DNA of 64,000 nucleotides from Micractinium sp. NFX-FRZ (lineage: Eukaryota > Chlorophyta > Trebouxiophyceae > Chlorellales > Chlorellaceae): assembly GCA_029339195.1 (NCBI GenBank), contig JAPTJF010000148.1, positions 62,001 to 126,000 of the forward strand, in the 5' to 3' direction. Shown here piece by piece: positions 10,801-27,575 of the stretch. Position 1 is the stretch's first letter, and each line of letters begins with the position of its first letter. The notes under the pieces are model-generated. The model searched no databases. It worked only from the letters and a program-made list of their open reading frames with translations, and had not been told where the DNA came from. The position numbers were made by a program, and so were the translations under genes.

Positions 10801-13800
10801 CCAACCCTATGATGTGCAGTAGGCAGCGGTGTACACTCACCGCACCATCATCTTCTCGCTGTCAAACAGCATCGCCGCTAGCGCCTTGGCCAGCTCGGTT
10901 TTGCCCACGCCAGTAGGGCCCTGCGGGGTAGGGCAGGGACAAAGAGTTGCCATTCAGATACTTGTCAGTGTACATTAGTGAGTTGCACAGGCACGGAGCT
11001 CCATCCTGCCCACGCCAGTGGGGCCCTGCCCACAGACAAAGGTCGGTTCCTGAGCCCAAACATGATGGCTCCAGTGCGTTGGCCACAGCACGGACAGCGC
11101 AGCGCGAACCCAGCACACCAAACCACAACCACAGCACGACCCCAGGGCGCCTCGCCAGGAGGAGGAAGGAGGAGCCGCGGGCGCGTGAGCCCAGGCACAG
11201 CACAGCGCAGCCCGACCACAGCACAGCACAGCACAGCCACAGCATGCACCCCAGCGCCTCACCAGGAAGAGGAAGGAGGAGCCGCGGGCGCGTGAGCCCA
11301 GGCCCGCGCGGCTGCGAAGCACGGCGTCCGCCACCGCCTTGACCGCCGTGTCCTGGCCCACCACTCGCTCGTGAAGGAACTCCTCCAGGTGGGTCAGCCG
11401 CTCGCGGTCGGAGGCCTGCGGGGGGAGTAAGTGAAAAAACAAACTGTTTAAATAAAACAGAGCTTGTCAATGAGGGCATGCACAGGTGGCGCAACAAGTG
11501 TTCCAGGTGGGACAGCTGCTTGCGATTGGAGGCCAGCAGGGGGAACAACACACGAAGGTCACATGTGTGCTGCGGCACCAACCAGCACAGGCAGCACAGA
11601 CATGCCAACGCGCACGGGGAAAGCCCAGCATGCGCAGCAGCGTGCACTGACTTGGCCCAGCATGCACAGCACGCGCAGCGCCCCACCTGCAGCTTGGTGA
11701 CCGGGATGCCGGTCCACTTGCTCACGACGGTGGCAATCTCCTCGGGCCCAACGGTGTCGCTCAGCATGCGGTCGGCCTTGCGCATCTCCGCCTGCTTCCG
11801 CTTGATCAGCTCCTCCACCTCCATCAAGGCGCCTGCACCATTCACACACACACACAAAAAGTTACTCAGAGTTGGAACTAGGAAGGTGTGATTGAAGCAC
11901 CGGGACGCAGCGGGCCCGTCAATTGTCTGCTTCCGCTTGGCCATTGGCCAGCACACCACACGACACGTTTCCCATGTATACAGGGTCATGTACCCAGTCC
12001 AGGTCACAACCCGCCAGCTGCCTGCACACGTCCACATGTACCCAACACACAGCAATGTATGTAGGCCTAGCAAGCATTGACCGACAGGCACTCACCATAC
12101 TTGATGTCGGCAATGATTTCCAGGTGCCCCCTGATCTCCGCCTGCTCCAGCCGCTTCTGCAGCTCCTCCTTCTTCTTGCCCAGAGCCTTGAGCTCGTCCA
12201 GCATCGCCTTCTCGTGGCTGCACCGCATTCGAGGGGAAGAAGAAGAAGGCCAGGGGGCACAGGGGGCAAGGTGAGAGGGCGGGCAAGTAAGAGGGCAGGA
12301 CAGGCAATGCGTGCTAAGCACCCGCCGACGCCAACCCTGCCAGCCACCACCGTCCTGCATTGGCACATGCACCGCAGGGCTGTACTGCCCTCCAGAAAAC
12401 ATTGTACCGCAGCATGGCTGTTTGCAGGACAGGCTCCCCCAGCTCCAGCTGCGGTACCGCCGTACCGCTCAACCGTACCCCCCCTGACCCACAGGCCCCG
12501 ACCCACAGCCGCCTGTGATTGGGTCTCCCTTGGGGCTGCAAACTCGTACTGGCAGCACACCGTGACAGGTCACACCTGTACCGCATCTGCAGCGCTGACC
12601 CACAGGCAGTACACCGTGCAGTCGCACCTGTACCGCATCTGCAGCGGCTTCAGCTTGTCCCCCAGCTCCCCCAGCTCCCGCCGCACCTCACCCAGCCGCT
12701 CCTGGCTCTGCTTGTCCTTCTCTTTCTCAAGCGCTTTCTCCTCCACCTGCACATAACAGAACCATCGACATCAGCGCCTGATGACACAGACCAGCGGGGG
12801 CTACTCACCCCTGTCCTTTCCCTAGCCTCCTTCCCTACTCATAAAGGGAGTGGAGCAGGCAGCCCCGCTCCCCGCCCTTACCCCCGCTGGCACTGCCAGT
12901 TACTTCACCCCACTGGCAATGCCAGCCGCTGCATAAAAACACATGGTTCAGAGTGGCTTCCAGCCAGGTACCCACCTGCAGGCGGATGAGCTGGCGCTCC
13001 AACACATCAATCTCCTCGGGCTTACTCTCCAGCTGGACCTGCGGGAGCAGTGGAGCAGTGCCAGGAGCACAGGAGGTTTGGTGAAGCTCTTGCACGGTAA
13101 CAAGGCCGCGCAGAGTGGACAGGGTGCAGGCACGCGCAGGCAGGTGTAGGCAGGCAAGCAGGCCGGCAGGTGCAGGCCAGCCCAAACCAGGTACGGCAGG
13201 GCCGTGGGCGGGCAGGAGCTGCAGGAGTAGCATTCCCTTCCCGTGTCCTTTTCCCTTCACCTTTTGTAAAAAAGTGACCACCACCCTCTGTAGTGCCCTC
13301 TTCCCAACCTGCAGGTTTGAGCCAAGCCCTCCACCCTGTCCCCTTAATCCTCTACAGCACCATGTACCCTCCACAGCCCTCTCTATCTGCCCACCTGCAG
13401 GTTTGAGCAGGCCTCGTCCACCAGGTCGATTGCCTTGTCCGGCAGGAAGCGGTTGGTGATGTAGCTGCACAGGGAGGGGCAGGGGTGGGAGGACAGGAAC
13501 GTGTTGCCGAGGAAGGCAGCGGAAGCAGCCTGCTAACTTGCTAGCTCAGCAGCAGCAGCAGCGGCGGCCTCGCTCGGCCGGCACCAGGTGGGCCGCCACG
13601 TCAGCACAGCCTGCCGCATCCTTCCAGCACATGTCCTGCCAGCTCACCGGTCCGCCAGCTCAGCGGCCACCACCAGTGCGCGGTCCGAGATCTGCACGCC
13701 GTGGTGGCTGGCGTAGCGCTCCTTGAGGCCGCGCAGGATCTGGACGGTGTCGGGCACAGACGGTTCGCCCACCAGCACCTGCAGCAACCAAAGGTGATGG

Positions 13801-16768
13801 CGAGGGAGTGTGGTCGGATCAGAAAGGTTGAGGGGTTACAAGGTGCTGGGCACAGAGGGCTCACCCACCAGCACCTGCAGACAGCAGCGCTTGAACCCCA
13901 GCAACTGTTGAAGGCAGGAAAGCCCACCTGCGCTGCGGCGCTGCACGCGCTGTCAGCACCCGTTGAAAGTGGCCGCCCGCCACCCAACCAACGGGTAGAG
14001 ACCGAAGGCCTACAGTTGGCACACCCAGAATCAGAGGAAACGAAACGCCCTGCAGGTTCACCTGCTGGAAGCGGCGCTCAAAGGCGGCGTCCTTCTCCAC
14101 GTGCTCCCGGTACTCGTTCAGAGTGGTGGCGCCAACCAGGCGCAGCTCGCCGCGCGCCAGCATCGGCTTCAGCAGGTTGGCTGCAGGAGGGCAGTGATGG
14201 GAGGGGTGGGAAGGGCAGAGGCGGGTGAGGCAGGCGGGCAGGCAAGCCACTCAGACAGTCAGCATCGGCTTCAGCAGGTTGGCTGCAGGAGGGCGACCGC
14301 GGGAGGGGCAGGAGGGTAGCAGCAGGTGAGCCAGGCGGGCAGGCGGGCAGGCAGGCGGGCAGGCAGGCAAGTGCATGCTCTACGGTGATCAGGCAGCCAC
14401 GCACCTGCATCCATGGCGCCCTCCGTCTTGCCAGCTCCCAGCACCAAGTGGATCTCATCAATGAACAGGATGACCTGGAGAGCGCGCAGGGAAAGGGAGG
14501 GAAGGCAGAGAGGCAGGTAAGAAAGGGTGAAACTGCAGGTCACTTAGCAAGGCAGCAGCGCTTGCATGGCGCCGACCCACCACAGCACAAAGGTAGCCCC
14601 CGCTCCGTCAGCATGTCGGCGCCGCTCACCTGCCCTTTGGCCTCTGACACCTCCTTGAGCACCGCCTTCATCCGCTCCTCAAACTCCCCCCGGTACTTGG
14701 CCCCCGCCACCAGGCTGCCCATGTCCAGGGAGATGAGGCGCACGCCCTGCAGGCACGGAGAAGGAAGGCAGGGAGGCACGGTGAGGGGATTGGTGAGGTG
14801 AGGCATGGTGTGGGAAGGGAGACCAGCAGGCACCAGGCTGCCCACGTCCAGAGAATGGGGCGCACAGCCCTGCAGGCACAGCAGAAGGGCCACTGCTAGC
14901 CGCGCCCCCGCCCCCGCCTGGCCGTTTGCGAGCGCAGAACAGCCCTGCCCATCCAAGCCGCTGCTCGTTCGTGCTGCGGCCGCCCCACAGCAAGGCATTT
15001 CCCCGCCCCACGGCCCCACACCCCGCCTGCCACCTCAGCTGCCCCCCAGCAGGACTCTCACGTTGAGGGTGGCGGGCACGTCCCCCTTGACCACCCGCTG
15101 CGCCAGCCCCTCCACAATCGCCGTCTTGCCCACGCCTGGCTCGCCAATCAGCACTGGGTTGTTCTTGGTGCGGCGGCACAGCACCCGGATCACGCGGCTG
15201 CGCGGGGAAGAAGCACGAAAGAACGTTCATTTAGACGATGAGAGTTGGCGATGAGCAGCATCGGGCTGTTATGGGTGCGGTGGTGCAGCATGCGCATCAC
15301 GCGCGGCTGTGCAGGTAAGCAGGCAGAAAACAAGCAAGCAGAGGAGCCGGCAGATCTGCGCGCCAGAAGAAGCTGCCCGCTTCCCCCCGCCAGAGCTCAC
15401 CCGCCCCCACCCTGTATGTACCCGCCCACCTCCCACACCGCAGCACACAAGCAAATTCTCCAGCCCCCCTGCCGCCCTAGGCAACTTCATCCAACCACCC
15501 CTCACCCACCGGATCTCCTCGTCCCGCCCGATCACCGGGTCCAGCTCAGCCGCCTTTGCCGTCAGGTCAATCCCGTACTTGCCCAGCGTATCAAACTGGG
15601 TGTCTGCCGTGGCAGAGTCCACCTGCGTGCAGGGGACAAAATTGGAGAAGAGCAGAGGGGGAGGGTTGGAAGGAAGGCTAGCAATGGGAAGCAGAAGGTC
15701 ACGGGGGGTTTGATGCGCGGTGAAGAGAAGCAGAAGGCTGGCTGTTAAAAGCGGCTCAGCAGGCACCAGGCAGTATATGTCAGGCATGGCAGAGCCAACA
15801 TGCCAGGGTTGCCCAGAAAGGTTTGCAGTGGTGACACACTCACGTGCCCGGAGCCGCGCCCCTCCTCCACGGCAGCGGCCAGCTGGGCCTTGTTCAGCCC
15901 TGCCTCTGAGAGGGCGGAGCCCAGTTCTTTGGTGTCCAGCAGCGCCAAAAACAGGACGTCGGCACCTGCAGCGGAAGCAAAGAACAGGTGCATTAGTAGG
16001 AATACTTTTTTTTGTAGGACAAGAGGTCGGCATGAAGAGGAAGCAAGTCAGCACAGCATCCCGAACCCGAGCGCGCCCGCCGCCACATGCCAAACCAACC
16101 CGCTTGCACAAGTGCGGATCCTTGCACTGCCTGCCGCCCCCGCCCGCCCGCCCCGCGCACCCAGGAACGAGTCCCCCTTCTTCTTCTGCAGCTTGCTGGC
16201 CGCCTGCAGCGTCTTCTTGAGCTCCGACGAAAGGTACACCTCGCCTTCGTTGTCGCCGCTGACAGCTGGCAGGCGCACCAGCTGCTTGCGCAGCACGCGC
16301 AGCACGCTGTTCAGCGCTTCATTGGCGCCGGCGCCGGCCTGCAGGGGGAGGGGGAGGAGGGAGCGAGTCGGGGGCGGGGCGGGCGGGCCGAGCGGTGAGT
16401 GGCAAAGGACGCAGATTCGGTGCAGGCAAGGTACAGTGGAGGATGAGCGGGGGAGGACAATATGCAGCGCTCAAACTGAAAGCAGCCACGCACAGGCTGT
16501 TGCATTGGCGGCGGGACCGCGGGCGTCGCCGCTGCCGGCAGCGGCGACCCACCGGCAAGGCTCTGCACGCCCGCCATTGCCTTGCAGCCCTCCCATGCCC
16601 TTTACCAACCTGCTTCGCCACAGCAGCGCGTGCCACGCCCTCGGGATCCTCAAAGAGCACTATTCCGACATGGATGGGCGTGAGCTGCTGGTGTGACGAC
16701 TCCGAGGCCAGCTCCTGGGCGGCATTGAGCGTCTCGGTCACCTTTTGCGTGAATGAGCGAGGATCCAT
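7805..16768 (-). CDS. CLPB1: ClpB/HSP101 protein disaggregase (cytosolic type)
   Basis: Hexameric AAA+ chaperone that pulls aggregated proteins through its pore together with HSP70. 23 exons give 902 residues, close to plant HSP101. From the start: 16610-16768, 16161-16338, 15844-15965, 15510-15622, 15062-15197, 14630-14746, 14405-14474, 14062-14180, 13648-13778, 13395-13464, 12976-13038, 12628-12746, 12096-12217, 11687-11832, 11263-11415, 10841-10920, 10283-10390, 9817-9951, 9478-9619, 8872-8974, 8560-8676, 8163-8275, 7805-7897. Clp_N begins [20 protein letters not shown] with no targeting peptide, pointing to the cytosol. NBD1 has Walker A GEPGVGKT, pore loop GAKYRGEF and Walker [10 protein letters not shown] coiled-coil M domain lies about residues 400-530 (Glu/Lys-rich). 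NBD2 has GPTGVGKT, pore loop [19 protein letters not shown] and [13 protein letters not shown]. The C terminus is acidic ([10 protein letters not shown]). Many introns hold copies of exon ends. Confidence 0.95.
9145..9275. repeat. tandem repeat in a ClpB intron (about 40-60 bp units)
   Basis: A unit containing GGAGGTGCACA, GAGAGGCCGCACATCAGCGG and a GCGGCG linker occurs about three times with small differences. It lies between the exons at 8872 and 9478. Confidence 0.6.
9356..9474. repeat. two-copy 60-bp tandem repeat next to a ClpB donor
   Basis: The block CCCATCCCTCAGCCAATC... at about 9361-9420 is repeated with a few changes at 9421-9474. The second copy runs directly into the donor side of the exon that begins (minus strand end) at 9478. 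A short echo of the exon end (CACCTCACCTGCACGAG) also occurs near 9303-9320. Confidence 0.7.
11144..11195. repeat. copy of a ClpB exon-donor junction
   Basis: This block copies about 11253-11304, which is the 3' end of the ClpB exon 11263-11415 plus its donor. It keeps the GGAGGAGCCGCGGGCGCGTG core exactly. It is intronic and in the same orientation as its source. Confidence 0.75.
12571..12650. repeat. direct repeat of a ClpB exon end
   Basis: CACCTGTACCGCATCTGCAG occurs at about 12574-12593 and again at 12626-12645, where the second copy is the true 3' end of the exon 12628-12746 plus its donor (minus strand). The first copy sits about 52 bases further into the intron. Confidence 0.75.
14262..14292. 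repeat. copy of a ClpB acceptor junction
   Basis: AGCATCGGCTTCAGCAGGTT GGCTGCAGGAGGGC here duplicates the 5' end and acceptor of the exon 14062-14180 (source about 14158-14190). Both lie in the same orientation about 102 bases apart. Confidence 0.75.
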
Positions 16769-17603
16769 CTGTTTTCTGTCAGGATATTGGGGTGGCGGAG
16801 CCTATGTTGGTACAACAGAGAAAACCGTGTCTCTGAAAGGTATGGTGGATGTTGAAGTGGCGAATGACTGTCGCCGCAGCGGTTGAGGGAGTTAAGAGGG
16901 CCCACCAGGTGAAAAGTCGGGAGCAACCTCGAAGTTCCCAGAGAGCGCGCGAATGCTCCAGGCCTTTTCCGGCCTCCCTCCGGTCATTCACAATGTTCAG
17001 GTTCAGTCAGGTGCCAGCGGCGCAGCCAACGACATGAATTGCATTTGCTGCCTGCTGCCGTCGCTGTAGCTGCCGGCGCAGCAGCGGCGCTGCCAGCACT
17101 GCACTGTGGCACGCTCACACCCATGCCTGGTGCTGCTCGTCTCGCTCGCCACTTCCCAGGGGGCGTTGCATCTTGGCAAGGGTGAAACAGCAATAGGGGG
17201 AAGGCGCCGCCAATCGGGCGCCGAGACGACGAGGGTATAGCGGTTCGTTTGGGGGTTGGATAGCAAGGGCAGGGCACGAAGCGGGGGCGCACAAACGAAA
17301 TGGGCGGGCGGGTGCAGCGGCGCGGTGCGCACGGATGCGGGCCGGCAGCGGGTGCATGCAGGGTGGGGGCCAGCCCTCAGGGCACAATGGCCCCACCCAG
17401 CAGACGCGCCACGGCCAACCGCCCGCAGAGGGGAAGGGCTGGGGCCGGGGAAGAGCAGAGCAAGCAGGCAGCAAAACAAAAGCGGCAAAGATGGGGTGGA
17501 TAGAGCGATCAACCATTAGGGGACAGTGGTCAGGGTATGCGGGTGGGGGGCGGCCCACACACTAACCGGCCCCTTCCTCCTTCCCTTTCTTTCATCGGCT
17601 CCT
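16769..17603. promoter_or_regulatory. upstream region of ClpB / 3' flank of EF-Tu
   Basis: The ClpB promoter should lie in this 835-bp gap, since both flanking genes are on the minus strand. I looked for heat-shock elements (alternating GAA/TTC with two-base spacing). Only an imperfect cluster appears at about 16931-16967 (GAAGTTCCCAGAG followed by GCGAATGCTCC), where the spacing is off by a base. No clear TATA box or EF-Tu poly(A) signal was seen. Confidence 0.3.
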
Positions 17604-23460
<5,857 letters not shown>

Positions 23461-23772
23461 TCTGCCAGTCTATGCTACCCTGCTCCAATCCAGAAGCTCC
23501 CACTCCAGAGCAGCAGTGCAACAGACACGATGGCCCGCAGGGCGCCCATCGTGGGACATCGTGTGATGCGCTGGAGGTTTTCTAGCTGGGCAGTGAGAGC
23601 TGTTTCGCACTTATCGGCGCCCCTGCGGGTGTTTCATATTGATGTTGCAATAAATGCCTGCTTGTTGAGGCGATCAGGCGCTGCCGCGCCTCGAGTAAGG
23701 AAGCCATGGAGTCTAGCAGCAGGTGTGCGCCTCCGCCACGCTCTGAGCGCCTCTCTGGGACGTTGCAAGGCC
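23461..23772. promoter_or_regulatory. divergent promoter region, EF-Tu (-) and ICE2-like (+)
   Basis: 312 bases separate the two start codons, so both promoters and 5' UTRs must share this segment or extend into the genes. I see no TATA box or recognisable element. If the ICE2-like gene starts at the downstream ATG (23871), the region is about 410 bases. Confidence 0.45.
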
Positions 23773-26700
23773 ATGGCTGAGCTCCGCTTTGCCCGCAGCG
23801 GCCGCTTGCTTTCACGGTCCCTGCTGCCGCCACCGCCGCCGCCAGTACCTTTTGCCCTGCTGCAACGGCTTTGCCCTGCCTCCATTCCCCCTGCAGGCCC
23901 TTGCTGCTGTCGCCTGTGGTGCCACGCCTGCCGGGAGCCGCAGGCCTGGCACCCTCCGCAACAGCAGCACCCACCCTTACCGCCGCGGACTTTGCTCCAC
24001 GCCCGCCGCCCATTCCATGTGCCCCTGTGCCCGCCCACCTGGCCGGACTAAAGCTGGCAACAGCTCAAGGAATGCAGGCGGCTCTGGCAAGCTATCACGA
24101 GTACAGCCAGCTGGCGTGGCTGCGGGAGCAGCAGGCCAAAGAGGCGGCAGAGGATGAAGCAGAGGTGCAGCGTGCTGCCGCACAGCAGGCGCGGCAGCAT
24201 GAGCAGCAGCAGCACGCGCAGCGGCAGGCGCAGCAGCAGGCGCAGCGGCAGGCGCAGCAGCAGGCGCAGCAGGCACAGCAGCCGGCACTTGACCAGCGCC
24301 AGCAGCAGCAGCACCAGGTGGGCTGCCTTGCATGGCTGCACTGTGTTGAGTGGCAGTGGCAAGTGTTTGACACTGCTGCTTAGGGCCCTGCCCGCTGACT
24401 GTTCCCAGAGCTCTGCTACACCAGAGCTCCCATAGCCCTCCTGGCATTGCCCCACCCGCCTGCCCTGCACTGCCACAGGCGGAGCGGCCTGCACGGGCCG
24501 TCAGGCCTGCCGCTCTGCCCGCTGTGCCCGCTGCGGCGGCGGCTGGCGAGGCTGACTTAGAGTCGGAAGGAGATGCGCAGTCAGAGCCTGTGCTGCGACC
24601 CTGTAGCCGGGCCTCTGCTGCGCCAGCGCACATGCAGGTGTGACAGATGATGCCCAGTGACCCTCACTCTCTTCCACCCGCTGCATTGCATCGACTGCTG
24701 CACAGACTCTCCTCCACCGTCGCTGCCCCTGCCCTGGCGCCTGCCCGCCCTCTGGCTGCCCGGTGCTGCTCAGCAGGGAGCGCCGACGAGTGCCGTGCGC
24801 TGGCAATGCCAAGGCATGCCTCACTTTTTGCTATTCCGTGTGTTGCATTCCTGGCTGTGCGACCTGCAGGAGCAGCCGACGCCTCCAACTGAGCCCCAGC
24901 TGGCAGCCCACCTGCAGGAGGCAGCTGATGAGGGGGACGCAGCAGCGGCAATGGAGGGAGTGGAAGAGGCACCCTTTGAGATGGAAGATGACGGCAGCGA
25001 TGACAGGCTGTCAGCCCTGCTGGAACAGGGGCTGGCAGCAGGGGGGGAGGAGGAGGAGGTGGCGATGGATGCTGAGGTGGCTGTGGATGCCGACGTGGCA
25101 CCTGCTGATGAGCTGGCAGAGGCGACGAGGCAGCAGGCTGCAGCTGCACCGGCGGCGCCTGCGGCCGAGCGCGACCCGGCCGCCGCACCAGCAGCAGGTG
25201 CTCGCGCCGCCGCCGCAGCCGCTGTTGCAGCAGCAGCAGTCCCACTGCCGCGGCAGCAAGCGGCTGCCAAGCCGGCGTCCCCGCTTGTGCAGCGGATCCG
25301 GGCAACGGCCAGGCAGCGGCCAGCGGCCGGCACTGCCGCCGCTGGGCCGCCCAGGCTTGCTGCCCCTGCAGCCCGCCCTGCACGTGCCGATCCCAGGCTG
25401 GAAGCAGACGCACGGGCAGCCACAGCGGCGGCAGCAGCAGCAGCAGCAGCAGCAGCAGCGGCAGCGGAAGCAGATGCAGGGATGTCGTCAGGCGGCGAGG
25501 AGGAGGAGGAGGGGGAGGAGGGTCGGCAGCAGGGGCTGCACCCGGCATCTGCGCAGGAGGCGGCCAAAGAAGCAGCTCTCAAAAAGATAGGGGAAGAAAG
25601 CTGGGAGGCGTTCTGCCAGAAGCTGCATCAGCGGCAGGAGGAGCGGGAGGCAGCCGAGGCGGCCGGCGGCGGGCGCGGCGGGCGCGGCCGGGGGCGCGGC
25701 CGCAAGGGTCGGGCCGGCCGCGGTGGGCGCGGCGGCCGGGGCGGCGCTGCGGGGCAGCAGGAGCCCCGGCTGGCAGATGTCACCAATGCCAACAATGCGC
25801 TCTACCATGCCGAGTTTGCTGAAGCCTACCACGCAGCCAAAGAAGAGCTGGGCAGGTGAGGGGAGGGGAGGCAAGGAGGGAGGGACGGGAGGGGGCGAGA
25901 GCAGCAAAGCTGTGGAGGGCACAGGCTGCGTATTTTCCTGCCTGCCTGCCTGCCTGTCTGCCTGCAGCTGGCATCAGGCCTTGGCGACAACAGGGCTCCC
26001 TCCCACCCACCCACCCACCCACCCGTTGCTGGCAGGAACGATGCCAAGCGGCAGCGGCGGGAGGCCCTGAAAGAGCACAGCAAGCTGGTGCGCCGCTGGT
26101 CCGCTCTCACTGCCAAGGAGCACGAGTGGTTCCTGCGCCACGAGGGTGCGTTTTGAGGGAGGGCTGGGTGCAGGCTGGGTTGGGTTGGCGGAGTGGGTTG
26201 GGTTGGTGGTTCCCAAAGAGACGCCCTGGGCAGCGCGCCTCTGTGCCGCATGCCCACTCGCATGCCTGCTGGCCGCCATTTCCGAGGCGGGCATGAGCTG
26301 CTGGCTGAGCCGGTGCAATGCAATCTGCCCTTCCTTTGGGGCCTGTGCACACTGCAACCGTGCTGCACACAGGCGCACACGTCAGCATGGCGCAGCGCCT
26401 CGCCACCACGGGCCCGCTGTCGCCCCTCGCCACGCCCTGCCTGCCTGACCTCTCGCCGCGCCCTCCGCCCTTCCCCCCGCCACGCCCTGACTGTCTGGCC
26501 TCTCACCGCGCCCTCCGCCCTCGGCCCCTGCCGTGCCCTGCCTGCGGGGGCCTCTCACCGCGCCCCTGCCCTTCCCCCCGCCACGCCCTGCCTGCCTGGC
26601 CTCTCACCGCGCCCCCTGTCCCTGGGCCCCGTCCGCCTGCAGGGCAGCCGCTGGTGGGCAGCGACGCGCAGCGCATGTCCCTGCTGCACCCGCGGGTAGT

Positions 26701-27531
26701 AGCTGAGCAGCAGCAGTACAGCCAAGAGGTGGCGCAGAAGGCGGTGGGGGGTACTGCCGGGCAGCGGTACCATTACGCCACGGCCCGGCAGGGGGCGCAG
26801 CTTGACGACGACGCAGCGGCGCAGCGGCAGCGCGTGCAGCAGCAGCTGCCTCGCTTCTACCACCTGAGAACTGTACTGGCGGTACCGCAGGCAGTGGCGG
26901 CAGCTGCTGCGGGGCAGGCCCCGCACCAGCAGCAAGGGGAGCAGCCGCAGCTGCAGCCCCTGGGCTGCTTGCTGGCGGAAGGGCAGCCTCCCGTGTTTGA
27001 GGCGCCCCCGGGCAAGGCCAGCATCCCAGGGGACAGGATCTACCTGCCCTGCTGCGTGCCAGCTGGCGCAGGCGGTACCGCCGCAGCGCCAGGTGGCGTG
27101 TACCGCAAGCACCGCGTGCCGCCGCTGGCTGATGACCCAAGGCTGCCGCAGCTGGCCCCTCGCGCCTGGCAGGCGCAGCAGCAGCAGGAGGGCGTGCAGG
27201 GAGAGCCAGCGGCATCAGCAGAGCAAGGGCAGCGGCAGCCGCTGTACTGCCTAGCAGCGTCAGCTCTTACCGCCATTGCCAGCCTGCCCATGTTGTGCTG
27301 CATACCAGCCTGGGAGATCCCAATCACCATCCAGCCCCTGCCAGCAGCAGAGGGCGGGGATGCGGCAGGCGGGGAGGAGGTGGGTGGGGGCCAGGGCAGC
27401 GGGGGCAGCGCCGGCACAGTCGTATGCGTCGACAAGCCGCTACTGAGGCGGACGCTCACAATGCGCGCCAAGCAGCGGCGGTTGCAGAAGTATGGAGTGC
27501 TTTCGCTGGGTTTGCAGCGGCAGCAGACCGT

Positions 27532-27575
<44 letters not shown>

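Noticed and set aside
16928..16970. Possible heat-shock element upstream of ClpB
   Set aside because: The GAA/TTC blocks are not at the required two-base spacing; kept only as a remark.
24664..25582. Minus-strand open frames of 250-294 codons in the ICE2-like gene
   Set aside because: They mirror Ala/Gln low-complexity coding sequence on the plus strand.
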